A DNA stretch of 64,000 nt from Tranzscheliella williamsii (lineage: Eukaryota; Basidiomycota; Ustilaginomycetes; Ustilaginales; Ustilaginaceae). Shown here in pieces: positions 50,001-58,898 of this stretch. The first letter of the stretch is position 1, and the number at the start of each line of letters is the position of its first letter. The notes below the pieces were generated by a model, which was not told the origin of the DNA, made no database searches, and saw only the letters and a program-made list of their open reading frames with translations. Location: positions 1-64,000 of the forward strand of contig JALBYF010000008.1 of the NCBI GenBank assembly GCA_023212725.1. Reading direction: 5' to 3'. The position numbers and the translations under genes are program-made.

Positions 50001-52131
50001 GGGGCAGCATGTCTGTTGCTTGAGAGTCAGCAGCCTGCATGAGGAGGTCGCGCTCAGCACTGACCGAGTCTGCCGCCGAGCTCGCTGCGGGTCGGTTGAG
50101 TAAGCGCGCCTGCGTGGATCTTCTCTGTATGCGTTCGATAATGCTACCCTCGTCCTCGACGACAGGGAGGGCGATGCCATCGCGCGAAACAACAAAAGGA
50201 ACGCGCGCCGCGGCATTCGGAGCCTCGCTGCTGGGCGTCTGAGCGAGAGCCAGACCGATTGGCCATCGAGCGGACGTTTCGATCTGCTCCGCCAAGCCGA
50301 CGAAGCGCATCCATTCGCGAAGCCTAGATGCGTAGAGCTTGTCATGCAGCGGGCCTCCGGTCCTCGGATCGTTCTCCAGCCTGCAGTCGCTGGCCACCGA
50401 CGATGCGATCTCGTCCCTCAGATCAGCAAACGGATTCGCAGGCCGACGCGAGGCTTCAGGCACTGCCTCGCGATAGGTTGCGAGAGCAAGTCGCAGCGTT
50501 GCGTCGGAATAGCGGCCCGGCTCGAGAACACGCTCGAGAAAAATGTCAGCTGCGTCAACCACGCCTCTGGTCGCCTCCAGCGTTGCGTCAAAGTCCTCGC
50601 CGTGCAGTGGCCGGTAGATGCGTTCCGAATTGACCGTGCGCCAGTCGTCTTTCGACAGGTCATCAGGACTTGATCGAATGCTGACAATGCTTTCGTCGCC
50701 GTTCGCCGCATCGACACCGACCTTGGCGTATTTGAGTAGAGGCTCGGCGCCCGCGTCCCAGAGGGCCCACATAGTCCAGCCGTCGCCGGGGCCGCCTTGA
50801 GGGGTGAACACTACGTCACGCAGCTCTACGTTGCGACCGCGGGTCTCCGTGTCGCAGCGTTTCGTCCACAGCAGTGATATGTCGCCCAGGTTTCCGGATG
50901 CGCTCTTCGACTCCTCGAGTTCGACGCCATACAGCGCAAAAAAGTTCCCTGACGGGGGCGATGAGGGGATGTAAGCCAAGACATAAAGGTGATATCCATC
51001 TTGCTCTTCTTCACCAGGGGTAAAGACTTTGACGAAGGGCCTGGCGACCGAACTGAAGTACGCTTGGGTGTCACTACCACTGTTGTCAGGCGAAATCTTG
51101 TCTTCGGCGACAACAAGCTGGTTTCCGGAAATGGTACCGTCAGATTCCATCTGCAGAGGAAGATCGATAATACGGACGCACGAATCGCTGACAAGGTTCC
51201 AGACGCGAAGCTTGCGATCCCGGCTCGCTGCAAAGGCGAGCGAGGACCCAGTCTCGCTCTGAAAGACATCAAGGGCCAGAGCATGCATGGGTGAGGACTC
51301 TGCGTCTGACAACGCATTGGACCGTCCGAAGAAGCGTGACATGCCAGACAGGAATGAGGTCGGCCTGAGCACTTGCTCCTTCCAGGCGCCCTCGTAGGAG
51401 CCTTTGCGCGCGCCTCGAGCTTCGGTTAATTTGACGATGGTGCCGTCAGCGCAAGCGACCAGGACTAATCCGGCATCAACCGGATAGACATGAGCTGCAT
51501 TTACGATGGCTCGAACGGAAGCTGCGGTTGAAGAATCGTATGCAGCGAGGTGCTGGATGCGGTATTCAGATGCCCAGTTGGAAGGGAAGCTGGACTCGTG
51601 GAAAAGGTGGGGGACCGAGAAGGTCAGGCGGTACAAGAAGCCCGTCGTGGTGACGGCAAGGATGTAGAGGCAGCCTGCCGAGTGGTCGGCAAAGATGCCA
51701 AGGCCAGGCAGGAGTGGAGCGGGAAAGAGGAAGGTGCGTGCGGGCTCATATGCCAGTTTCCGATCGAGTCCTGCCGAGAAGGATCCGGCGGCAGATGTAT
51801 TCGCGACAGCAGATTCCGAGCCGGTAAAGTGAGCGTGCCTGGGGTCGGAGAGAGTAGACCACAGTAGCTGCAGCTCTCGTCCACCCGCTATTACACGCGC
51901 CAGAACGTAGCCGCCATCGAGACGCACAGACGCCGAAGACGGAAAGAAGAGCTTTGCGTCTACCGCCTGGTGATGGGGAATCCCTGCAGGACCAGTATCC
52001 TGATTGTAGCCTGGATGTTGCGGCGTAGGAACGGCAACTGGATCGTCTTCGTGGCTCGACGCCCCGAGCAGCGATGCCGGCGCTGTGAGAGGAGCTGAAG
52101 ACAGCTGATACGGGGAATATGGCAACGGCAT
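47074..52131 (-). CDS. NUP160: Nuclear pore scaffold protein Nup120/Nup160
   Basis: A 1685-residue intronless protein and member of the Y-complex (Nup84/Nup107) of the nuclear pore. The amino half is a beta-propeller-like region (for example LALDVFQSETGSSLAFAASRDRKLRVWNL at about 280-310). The rest is an alpha-solenoid. The strongest family blocks are FTFPGLQREVERTLSF, NYYAVLYSYHVFRGDLKSAG and QAQSYLASINALTMLKHEHAWF, the last matching the CYLAAINCLRLI-type segment of Nup160. It is larger than yeast Nup120 (1037) and human Nup160 (1436) because of Ser/Ala-rich inserts. The start is an ATG at 52131. A large frame on the opposite strand (47008-48054) is a shadow. Confidence 0.87.
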   Translation of the reverse strand: MPLPYSPYQLSSAPLTAPASLLGASSHEDDPVAVPTPQHPGYNQDTGPAGIPHHQAVDAKLFFPSSASVRLDGGYVLARVIAGGRELQLLWSTLSDPRHAHFTGSESAVANTSAAGSFSAGLDRKLAYEPARTFLFPAPLLPGLGIFADHSAGCLYILAVTTTGFLYRLTFSVPHLFHESSFPSNWASEYRIQHLAAYDSSTAASVRAIVNAAHVYPVDAGLVLVACADGTIVKLTEARGARKGSYEGAWKEQVLRPTSFLSGMSRFFGRSNALSDAESSPMHALALDVFQSETGSSLAFAASRDRKLRVWNLVSDSCVRIIDLPLQMESDGTISGNQLVVAEDKISPDNSGSDTQAYFSSVARPFVKVFTPGEEEQDGYHLYVLAYIPSSPPSGNFFALYGVELEESKSASGNLGDISLLWTKRCDTETRGRNVELRDVVFTPQGGPGDGWTMWALWDAGAEPLLKYAKVGVDAANGDESIVSIRSSPDDLSKDDWRTVNSERIYRPLHGEDFDATLEATRGVVDAADIFLERVLEPGRYSDATLRLALATYREAVPEASRRPANPFADLRDEIASSVASDCRLENDPRTGGPLHDKLYASRLREWMRFVGLAEQIETSARWPIGLALAQTPSSEAPNAAARVPFVVSRDGIALPVVEDEGSIIERIQRRSTQARLLNRPAASSAADSVSAERDLLMQAADSQATDMLPLLGGTSATVAEVFTLLESASQLASTFTAPELEAFASGLQGLLSTPLNVSMKEAVAGIWNTHLADLAGEEAEQITRRVVSEIGASLDNTLNDMIILLSGVAEQAGTPISTSAIASTDLGSALTADMLIQTISARHRLSVTFVLLLSALAAHDRMSELVANEAAQIAAALSTFQSLGAALQLARADGRIQVGPSLGDLAETDSIVAKLNQMSVAGRRSREPHHFDAPTLLHQCVRDQLLAVTDTVAAAEKETETVGPSLQLKAATLWSLWSLGLTDARNSLVQGAPTPLPFLNERSTSLAFAILVNGYPISAEAFLSNYPETPAAEYVRARALIQMQRLEEASTAFEKVVGALELSPALRKKQRDGLVDLLPAAVVQAAGEQRVAEYYRHVATFFEPLEASEYIIKFCQASIDAVGTYADSLSSTAAAFSDAEAETSPGWGPKEVWFKIFRCQLALDDFEAAYATVMATPYEGVRKDCLRNLVSIMCEEGYIQPLLHFTFPGLQREVERTLSFRARNSDPLATPNYYAVLYSYHVFRGDLKSAGAVMYQHAERLGELHRAGSLAYGGVDPLEHFMTIAVEQAQSYLASINALTMLKHEHAWFAHAADPEDAGAGTGVEPDSLFGSSNAVRDGAATGRASGGTSSLTRYIPASAYSQRVREIRVVSVDDVRREYSLALARLELVKRYPDLAYSTTILRPSDAVLLFVNSDAFDSAFSMAWNLEVDMTPIFTALTTKAVALSRARAERDRARRTASGADASDAEVHPEIAALQDADEDLLEPEAVFLTLSEKSASWEGPAAARAWRYLQYHLDMYDRDGAGRYYQVVLARASGLDASTIPGWLSQWFAESGSSDVLLRTWLQNGLVIEAAHFAVQWLDRATAHAGALTQSHAQYISYHILDTILLNLGASGTVPPSRHNEAAAAKTALERATTKHIDTLATRSKTLKRHAEQDAYRQEKRREHEHQPLFAGSSNAMPTF

Positions 52132-52884
52132 GACCCTTGAGTTCGAATCAAGTTACCTCCGCGCAGCCTTGCCGTGTTCCGTGCCCTTGGTCCACTTTGA
52201 GCCGGCCGCAGCTCCACACTTTTGTCGCGATCGAGACGCCTGATGCCACCTAGAGTCGAGAAGGTGAAGCTTTCAGCGTCGCATACAGTTGGTCCCTTGC
52301 TTAAGTCCGGCTACTTGAAGCAGAAGGCGGCACTCTGTGAATAAACGATTCGTAGAGGACGACGCAGCGGTGATGATGCAGGAGGATGGAAAGCAGACTG
52401 CTACTGGAGTAGTCCAGAAGAACGAGAATGTCGTAAAGTATGAGTTATGCGGGTCAGGCAAAGCGTGGATTTGATCACGTGGAGATCGGGAAGTTGGAAC
52501 CCGATTGTTCACCCTTCACTTGCTTTTCGATTTAACATAATTTTCTTTGATACGTCACATTCACAATTCACTGCGCTTGTCACTCTTGGCAGCCTACGGC
52601 ACCCAGCCAATTGTCACGGCATAAACGCTGCTGCACTACAGGAAACTCGAACGCAGAAGCTGCTGTCTGGGTATAAATTGTATGGACGAGAAGATGCAAG
52701 TACAAATGGCCCGCCCTCAGGGAGCGTGCCGAGTGAACGAAACCGACATGGATGTGTATGCGGGGACACCAAGAGTAGTAAGTCATTATTGTCCGACTGG
52801 AGTGTACATTCAGCTGGGGCCGTAAGATGCGGCCCAATGAAGTCTATGCGGGTCTATAGATCTATACGATTCTATAAAGCTTCT
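52132..52884. other. Intergenic, 753 bp
   Basis: It holds the promoter of Nup160 and the 3' flank of chitin deacetylase. I see no gene; TCTATA-type runs occur at about 52853-52888, near the deacetylase stop. Confidence 0.45.
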
Positions 52885-54105
52885 CTATAGGAAGGCGCTG
52901 GCAAGGGCCGCGATCGTGACGAGACCTGTCATGCAGATAGGGGCTGAGCTCGAGCCTAATGCGCCATTGATATGCTGCGGTTGAGAAATTGTGCTGGTAG
53001 ACGATGCCCGACTAGAGGTCGTGGAGCTGTTTCTGGTCGTAGTGGAGGGAGTTGAGGCCGAGCTGGAAGATGTTGCCGGGAGAGGGCTGTTGGGGCTGGT
53101 AGCGAGAGTGAAGGTCTGAATGACGCTTCCATTCTGAACGTCTGCCTGGTTGTTCCACGCGTTCTTGTACCAAGGCATGTTGAAGACATCAGCGATGTTG
53201 TTGGGGATCCAGCCGAGACCCTTGAGGCTCGGATAGTACTCCTTGAAAACGCCAATGGAGGTGTGTGTAAGTTCGTGCTCCAGCATGACCAAGCCTTGAT
53301 CCTGGGAACCGTGAATTCCGGCAGCGGCAGCAGCAGCTACGGAAGCACGATCCTTGCCGGGGTCAGAAGTCGGACAGTCAGATCCGCCCTGATCATTGAG
53401 GCACCAGTCGTTGGTGTCGCGGTCCCAAAGCACGTTGGTGAGGCCAAAGATCTCTTCGGCGATCGCGCGAACTCGATTGTCCACGTCACCCTGAGGCGGT
53501 CGCCAGAACTTAGGAATGTAGCCGCCGCTCTTGTCAGCGATGATCTGCATTGTCCAGCCGAGCTCGGCTATGAGCTGCTGGTTGGTGAGCGTAGAGCAAA
53601 GTTGGTGGGACCAGGTGTGGACGGCAAAGTGCTGATTGCCCTCGGCAACGGCCTGCTTGAATTCCTTGGAGTAGGTGAAGACGTTGGACCCGATCATAAA
53701 GTGAGTGGCGGACTGGTTGTTCTGATTGAGAAAGTCGTAAAGGTCACCGCTGTTGCCAGTCGGGCCATCGTCAAAGGCGACGGCGATCTGGTGAGGAGGA
53801 GCGTTGACAATGTCGTTTTTGCCGAGGCACTTGGTGACCGTCCAGGAACAGGTATTTGGGTCAAACCCGGCGTTATCGGCGTAGACAATGTTTCCATCCT
53901 GGTTCTGGGCGGGTGCAATGTTGGGAATCTTGCCAGCCGCCACAGCTGCGTCAAGAGCATCGAGCCATTCCTTGGGTGTTTGATCAGCCGTAGGTACAGC
54001 GAGGGGAGGTGGATATTGGCCGCTTTGTCGCGCCTGAATCTTGACGGTGAAGTCGCCAGCCATAGCGCTGCCGGCTAGAGCCACCAGCAGAAAGAGCTTA
54101 TGCAT
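52885..54105 (-). CDS. CDA: Secreted chitin deacetylase, probably GPI-anchored
   Basis: A 406-residue polysaccharide deacetylase (CE4) that removes acetyl groups from cell wall chitin. A signal peptide (MHKLFLLVALAGSAMA) ends at 16. The catalytic motif is FDDGPTG (111-117), with Asp112/113, then HTWSH (163-167, zinc His) and WRPPQGD (201-207), followed by DTNDWC (230-235). The tail of about 75 residues is Ser/Thr-rich and ends in a hydrophobic segment (ICMTGLVTIAALASAFL), typical of GPI attachment. The anchor would be added by the transamidase that includes the PIG-U encoded at 7.8-9.9 kb. A TATATAGA box lies about 130 bases upstream (54232-54239). No intron is needed. Confidence 0.93.
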   Translation of the reverse strand: MHKLFLLVALAGSAMAGDFTVKIQARQSGQYPPPLAVPTADQTPKEWLDALDAAVAAGKIPNIAPAQNQDGNIVYADNAGFDPNTCSWTVTKCLGKNDIVNAPPHQIAVAFDDGPTGNSGDLYDFLNQNNQSATHFMIGSNVFTYSKEFKQAVAEGNQHFAVHTWSHQLCSTLTNQQLIAELGWTMQIIADKSGGYIPKFWRPPQGDVDNRVRAIAEEIFGLTNVLWDRDTNDWCLNDQGGSDCPTSDPGKDRASVAAAAAAGIHGSQDQGLVMLEHELTHTSIGVFKEYYPSLKGLGWIPNNIADVFNMPWYKNAWNNQADVQNGSVIQTFTLATSPNSPLPATSSSSASTPSTTTRNSSTTSSRASSTSTISQPQHINGALGSSSAPICMTGLVTIAALASAFL

Positions 54106-54370
54106 CTTGATGGTACGTATGGGTGGTGGGAGCGGTAATGACAGTATGTGATTAGTTCCTCCTGGGCAGACAAAAACGTCGAGGACGAAAGGGGTAGCGG
54201 GTGCACCAGCTGTTCGTTCGGACAGAGATTGTCTATATAAGGAGAGTCAAGACCTGAGGCGGAGGGGATGGGGCGGTAAGGCATGCTTGGTGTAGCTATT
54301 GGCGGAGCACAACAAGGAGACAAACACCTCCTGTCTTTGGGTCGCTGCAAGTCCGATGTTTGTAAACGGC

Positions 54371-54449
54371 AGTGGATGCTAGTGCCAGTAGATGCTATGC
54401 CAGTGGAAGCTAGTGCCAGTAGAAGCTAGTGCCAGTGGAAGCTAGGGCC
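54371..54449. repeat. 16-bp minisatellite, five units
   Basis: Five tandem units of AGTGGAAGCTAGTGCC; one unit is a base short. The fourth base alternates G, A, G, A, G along the array, so it also has a 32-bp higher-order period. Confidence 0.88.
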
Positions 54450-54792
54450 CCTACGCCATTGTACCGGTAGGAGCGACGCAACTCCGAGGGGCGCATCTCG
54501 ACACGAGCCCCATCTGTACAATCGAAGCAGAGCACTGTTCTGGCAGGAGCGGAGAAAACCCCAAAGCGGCTAGCTAAACAGCGCAGATCTTCTCCTATTG
54601 TTTCCCTCCTGCCTGACGGTAATCTGGGAGTTGTCACATGTGATGCTACAGTCTGCACATGCATGACTGGAGAGCGTGCATGCTCGCTGGCCCGGCTACT
54701 CTTGCAGTGACAGCAAGCTGCTCAGTTGCTGTCGCCCGGTGGGCGGCTTTTCCGCCGGCGAACCGTCTTCTGCACATTTCGGTTTAAAGGGT

Positions 54793-54854
54793 TTCTACGG
54801 CAAACCTCGAAGGCAAACGCGTTCTACGGCAAACGCGCTCTACGGCAGACTCGC
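54793..54854. repeat. TCTACGGCAAACGCG imperfect direct repeats
   Basis: Three to four imperfect copies of a 16-bp unit (TCTACGGCAAACCTCG, GGCAAACGCG, TCTACGGCAAACGCGC, TCTACGGCAGACTCGC) follow each other. Confidence 0.7.
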
Positions 54855-55867
54855 TTGCCTGTATAAAGTTCGCTTGCTTTGTCGACCCTGCAGGCAGTAT
54901 CCGCAGTTCCGTTCCCAAATACCGCTACGCCGTACCTTACCTGATCAAAGGGAGCTGAGTTATGGGTACAGTTCTTTCAAGAAATAACATGCATGCATGG
55001 TGTCTCGCTTTCGCTGCGATAGGGTATCCAATAACCCGATCTACCCACGGTGTATTACTTTGGTTCCCTTCAGAGGGCATTCGCAGTTTCCCGGTTCTGA
55101 TCTAATGTCTCAGAATATCGCATGATCGGAGGGCGACCGAAACACCTGCCTATTTGAAAGCTGAATGGGGGGCGGAATTCCGATGTGGTGACTTTGCCTG
55201 CGATGTCCAAAATGCCTGGATTCTCTCTAGTGAAATATTGTCACAACACAACATAATGTGGACCGACGTCGACACTGCACGGCTCAGGAGCTTAATTGGA
55301 CGGCCAATGTAGCTTGGCATGACATCATTATCCACCTCAACGCCAGCATCTGTGAACGGACTCCGGCCCTGCTAAGTTTGGAAGCTGAGAAAGGATGCCA
55401 ACCTTCCTAAGTAGGCCACACGTCTGTACAAACAACGTAGGAGAATGTTAAGTATGTTACATTTGCAGGGCGATCTTTAATTTCGTTGTCTTGACACACT
55501 TGGTAGCGATCAACGCTACCGTATTGCTGTATCGTAGAGACTGTGTATATATACATCTGTGCGGTTGGAAGGGGAGCGTGGCCTATGTACTGTGGGCAGA
55601 AGGAGCGCGAAGGCAGCACGAGAGAAGAGGAAGAGGACCGTAATGTCGGCCGAAGTTGCATGTTCCAGCGCTGCTCGGCCGAAAGTAAGCGTGTTGGCCG
55701 GCTGGAAAGCCCCCTATCCCCGCTGCTCGGGCCGGCGCTTGCTCGGGCGGCCCACTTGTCACTACTTCATCTCCAGGCTCCGTTGCGGAGCTCCACTCAT
55801 TGGACTTCATCTGGACGCCCGCACCTGTCGAGGATCGAACTTGCAGCCGTCACGACGCCAAGCCGCC

Positions 55868-56812
55868 ATGTTTCATAGTGTCTGGTCGCCCAAGTACTGG
55901 AGGCTGAAGGTGCTAGCCTCCCTGGTCCGGCTCATGATCAACCTCCAGCGAGGCACGACAAGGTATTTGCGCGCACAACCTCTGCCTGCGGGAGTGCGCA
56001 AGGAGACGCTGCAGATCGCGTCCAGGGACGAGGGGCGGACGATCTGCGTTGATCTGTATCTGCCTGCTGCGGCCCGGGAGGGGGATGACAAGCTGCCGGT
56101 GATTGTCAACTGGCACGGGTCCGGATTTTTGATCCCGAGTCATGGGGACGACCGGGTGTATGCGGCGCAGGCGGTGGAGGCGCTGGGTTGTGCTGTGGTG
56201 GACTGCGACTACCGCAAGGCGCCTGAGTGTCCGTACCCGTGTGGGCTCGAGGATGTCGAGGATGCAGTGACGTGGGTGCTGCGGCAGACGAAGCGGTTCG
56301 ACACGCGGCGGGTGGCGCTCTCGGGCTTCAGCGCTGGCGCAGCGCTGGCGCTGGCGGCGAGTAACGCGTTCGGGCCCGAGAAGGTGCAGGCGGTCTCGGT
56401 GCTCTACCCGCCGATCGACCTGGGCGTCTTGGACAAGCGCCCCGCCGGCTCGCCGCCGCCTTTCCGCAGCGGGATGATCCTGACTCGTTCCATCGTGTCT
56501 CTCTTCAACCAAAGCTACATGGCTGACCTGCGTCTCGCCACCGACCCTCGCATCGCCATCCGCGGCCTCGATCCCGCCCGCTTCCCCCCCCACCTCTTCA
56601 TCGCCACCGGTGACGCAGACCACCTCTACCCCAACGCCCGCGCCTACGTCCGCGAACTCACAGACGCAGGCCATGGAGACGCTACTTTCCTCTCCATCCC
56701 CAATGAGGCCCACGCCTGGGACAAGAACCCCCTCACCCCCGAATCCGTCGCCGCCAGAGACCAAGCCTACCGCGAGATGTTTGACAACATTCGCCGCGGC
56801 TGGTCAACCTAG
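55868..56812 (+). CDS. Alpha/beta hydrolase, HSL/esterase group
   Basis: A 314-residue alpha/beta hydrolase-3 protein. HGSGF (83-87) forms the oxyanion hole in place of the usual HGGG. Ser155 in GFSAGA (153-158) is the nucleophile, Asp249 or Asp251 (TGDADHLY) the acid, and His282 (NEAHAW) the base. This places it among fungal esterases and lipases similar to hormone-sensitive lipase. The substrate is unknown; it could act on esters or lactones. The amino end has a short hydrophobic/amphipathic segment (WRLKVLASLVRLMINLQRG) that could tether it to membrane. I choose ATG at 55868 over 55643 because the fold begins just after it. Confidence 0.85.
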   Translation: MFHSVWSPKYWRLKVLASLVRLMINLQRGTTRYLRAQPLPAGVRKETLQIASRDEGRTICVDLYLPAAAREGDDKLPVIVNWHGSGFLIPSHGDDRVYAAQAVEALGCAVVDCDYRKAPECPYPCGLEDVEDAVTWVLRQTKRFDTRRVALSGFSAGAALALAASNAFGPEKVQAVSVLYPPIDLGVLDKRPAGSPPPFRSGMILTRSIVSLFNQSYMADLRLATDPRIAIRGLDPARFPPHLFIATGDADHLYPNARAYVRELTDAGHGDATFLSIPNEAHAWDKNPLTPESVAARDQAYREMFDNIRRGWST

Positions 56813-56999
56813 CCCCGCCGCACGACTGATGCAGGCACTCACCATAGCGATACCAAAACGGAACTACCGCAGCGCAAATTAGGAAGCAGTCTCGTCCTCT
56901 CCGGAATGCTTTACAGGCAATGCGCGCACCTCTGCTTGTGCGTCTCGATTGTGATGCATAATGTAAACAGGTACACATAGGGGAGGGCAGTTGGTTGCG

Positions 57000-58898
57000 T
57001 CAGAGCTCCTCTTTGCTGACGGCACGGAAGAGAGCGGTATAGAAGTTTGTGCTGTCGGCGAGGCCCTGGATGGGGTAGTGCTCGTTGACGGTGTGGATGC
57101 CGACGACGTTGCCGAGGCCGGTCTTGTCCTTGCGGAGGGTGCTGGGGCCGAAGCGGATGATGTTGTGGGTGAGGTTGTGGTAGTAGCGCGTGTCGGTGTT
57201 GCCCTGCATGATCGAGGGGGCGACGGTGACGGGGGTGCCGTCGTCGCTGTGCCAGACGGAGCGGACGAGCTGCGAGAAGAGCTGCCACGGCCGCGCGTGG
57301 GTGCCGTCGAGCGGCGTCCACGGGGCCGGCTCGAGCGCATCGCGCGCAGACTTGACCGTCAGCTTGGCACTGTCGACGGGCGATGAGGCATTGAGGATGT
57401 GCTCGCCAAAGACGACCAGCTCCATGTTGTACTTGCTGGCCACCGGCTTGAGCACTTGTACATAGTGCTTCTGCAGCTCGGCAAAGTTGCTCGTGATTGC
57501 GATGCGGTGGTCGACGAAAGCGCTCGCGCTCTCTGGTAGCGCGTTGAACTTAAGGCCGCCGTGGATGATGTCGACCGCCGTCGTGGTGAGAAATTGCGTC
57601 TGGATCGGCGCGGGCATGGCGTGCATTACGCGCTCTTTGGCCCGGCGGATCCTTCGCTGTCGGCCTCGATCAGACCATGTGTTGAGTGCAGGCAGCAACA
57701 GCGAGGCCAACGAGTTGGGCAGCACCGCCTGTGCAAATGAGTAAGCGGACAAGTGCTGGAACGAAGTCTTGGACGCCCACTCGAGATCCTTCAGGGCGGA
57801 GCGGAGCGCCGGTGGAATGCGGGAACCTTCGCGGACACATTGGAGGAACTGCAATTGGGGTCCGCTGATCTTATCCTCCGAGAGCCGGTCGCGAGTATCT
57901 TCAAGCTGGGTGATCACCCGGGCCAACAATCCGATGGAGGTATGTGCTCCAGCAAGCGAAGAATGGCCGCCGGCAGCCTCCACGGTGAGCTCGATGTCGA
58001 CAGAGCCTTTCTCGGCGACACCAGGGATGGCGACGTCGATGCCCGGACCGAGAAGATCCGATTCTCCAATGACCGAGTTGCCCTCATCCACAATCATAGC
58101 AATTCCATCGCGTCCCCACACTTGTTCAACGCGCTTGGCGAGCCAGCCGGCACCTTGCCTCCCACCGGACTCCTCGTCAAAGCCAAAGCTGAAGAGAATG
58201 GTACGCTTGGGTTGCCAGTCTTTACTGAGCAGACCTTCAGCGGAGGAAAGAATGGAGACAAGCCAAGCTTTGCAGTCGGTAGAGCCTCGACCCCACACGA
58301 CATCGGCTTCTCGATCAATGAAGCCATCAAAGGGAGGATGTCTCCATTGGTCAAGGGTGCCAGGGTTGACGGGCACGACGTCCTGGTGAGACATCATCAA
58401 GAGCGGCTTGAGCGAGTCGTTTGAACCTTTCCAGGTGTAAAGCAGACCGTGCTGATGCACTTTCTCCAGCTCAAGCTTTTCATGCACCAGGGGAAAGGCG
58501 TCGCGGAGCCAGTCGGCGAACTTTGGAAAGGCAGTCCAGCGCTCGGGCTCATCGTTCGGATCGGGCCATTCGTCGCCGACGGTGGTGTCGATCTGCACGG
58601 CTTCGCTCAGCCTGTCTGCCAGCAAGTCGCGGTCGAGATCGGCGGGCCCATTGTCGTGCTTGTAGGGCTCTTGCTGCGGGCAGTGAGAAGCGGATTTGGC
58701 CGCTTCAGCCTGCCTAAAGTGAGCCAAATACCACAGATTGTCATTAACTGCGTGAGATAGCTCGTTTTCCATGGAACAGAATGCCAGAGCAGAGGCGCCA
58801 AGCACAAGGGTTAAGAGGAGGGCCCATTTCCGACCTCGGCGAGGCTGCTGCTCGACGTCGGCGGCCGCCTTTTCGCTGCCATAAAAGCTAGGCAGCAT
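57000..58898 (-). CDS. CPS1: Carboxypeptidase S-type M20 metallopeptidase
   Basis: A 632-residue type II membrane protein: basic cytoplasmic start (RRGRKW), one hydrophobic segment (about 25-41), and a luminal M20 zinc peptidase. Zinc and catalytic motifs are MMSHQDVVPV (His171), GRGSTDCK (203-210, Asp208) and DEESGG (241-246, Glu242/243). Lid/dimerisation segments and late histidines (VDHRIAI) follow. Yeast Cps1 is a vacuolar carboxypeptidase that reaches the vacuole as a membrane precursor; mammalian PM20D1 is a relative acting on N-acyl amino acids. Length and order match. No intron is needed. It is convergent with the hydrolase (188-bp gap). Confidence 0.9.
   Translation of the reverse strand: MLPSFYGSEKAAADVEQQPRRGRKWALLLTLVLGASALAFCSMENELSHAVNDNLWYLAHFRQAEAAKSASHCPQQEPYKHDNGPADLDRDLLADRLSEAVQIDTTVGDEWPDPNDEPERWTAFPKFADWLRDAFPLVHEKLELEKVHQHGLLYTWKGSNDSLKPLLMMSHQDVVPVNPGTLDQWRHPPFDGFIDREADVVWGRGSTDCKAWLVSILSSAEGLLSKDWQPKRTILFSFGFDEESGGRQGAGWLAKRVEQVWGRDGIAMIVDEGNSVIGESDLLGPGIDVAIPGVAEKGSVDIELTVEAAGGHSSLAGAHTSIGLLARVITQLEDTRDRLSEDKISGPQLQFLQCVREGSRIPPALRSALKDLEWASKTSFQHLSAYSFAQAVLPNSLASLLLPALNTWSDRGRQRRIRRAKERVMHAMPAPIQTQFLTTTAVDIIHGGLKFNALPESASAFVDHRIAITSNFAELQKHYVQVLKPVASKYNMELVVFGEHILNASSPVDSAKLTVKSARDALEPAPWTPLDGTHARPWQLFSQLVRSVWHSDDGTPVTVAPSIMQGNTDTRYYHNLTHNIIRFGPSTLRKDKTGLGNVVGIHTVNEHYPIQGLADSTNFYTALFRAVSKEEL

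Larger units (their letters stand above)
54106..55867. other. Intergenic with minisatellites, 1.76 kb
   Basis: It holds the promoter of chitin deacetylase, a 16-bp minisatellite at 54371-54449, a second repeat block at about 54793-54854 and the leader of the alpha/beta hydrolase. No gene is supported. A frame open from 55559 has an in-frame ATG at 55643, but its extra 75 residues look unlike the family. Confidence 0.5.

Noticed and set aside
55825..55850. GGATCGAACTTGC, like a tRNA T-loop on the minus strand
   Set aside because: The flanking bases do not pair as T or acceptor stems, and no anticodon arm is found.
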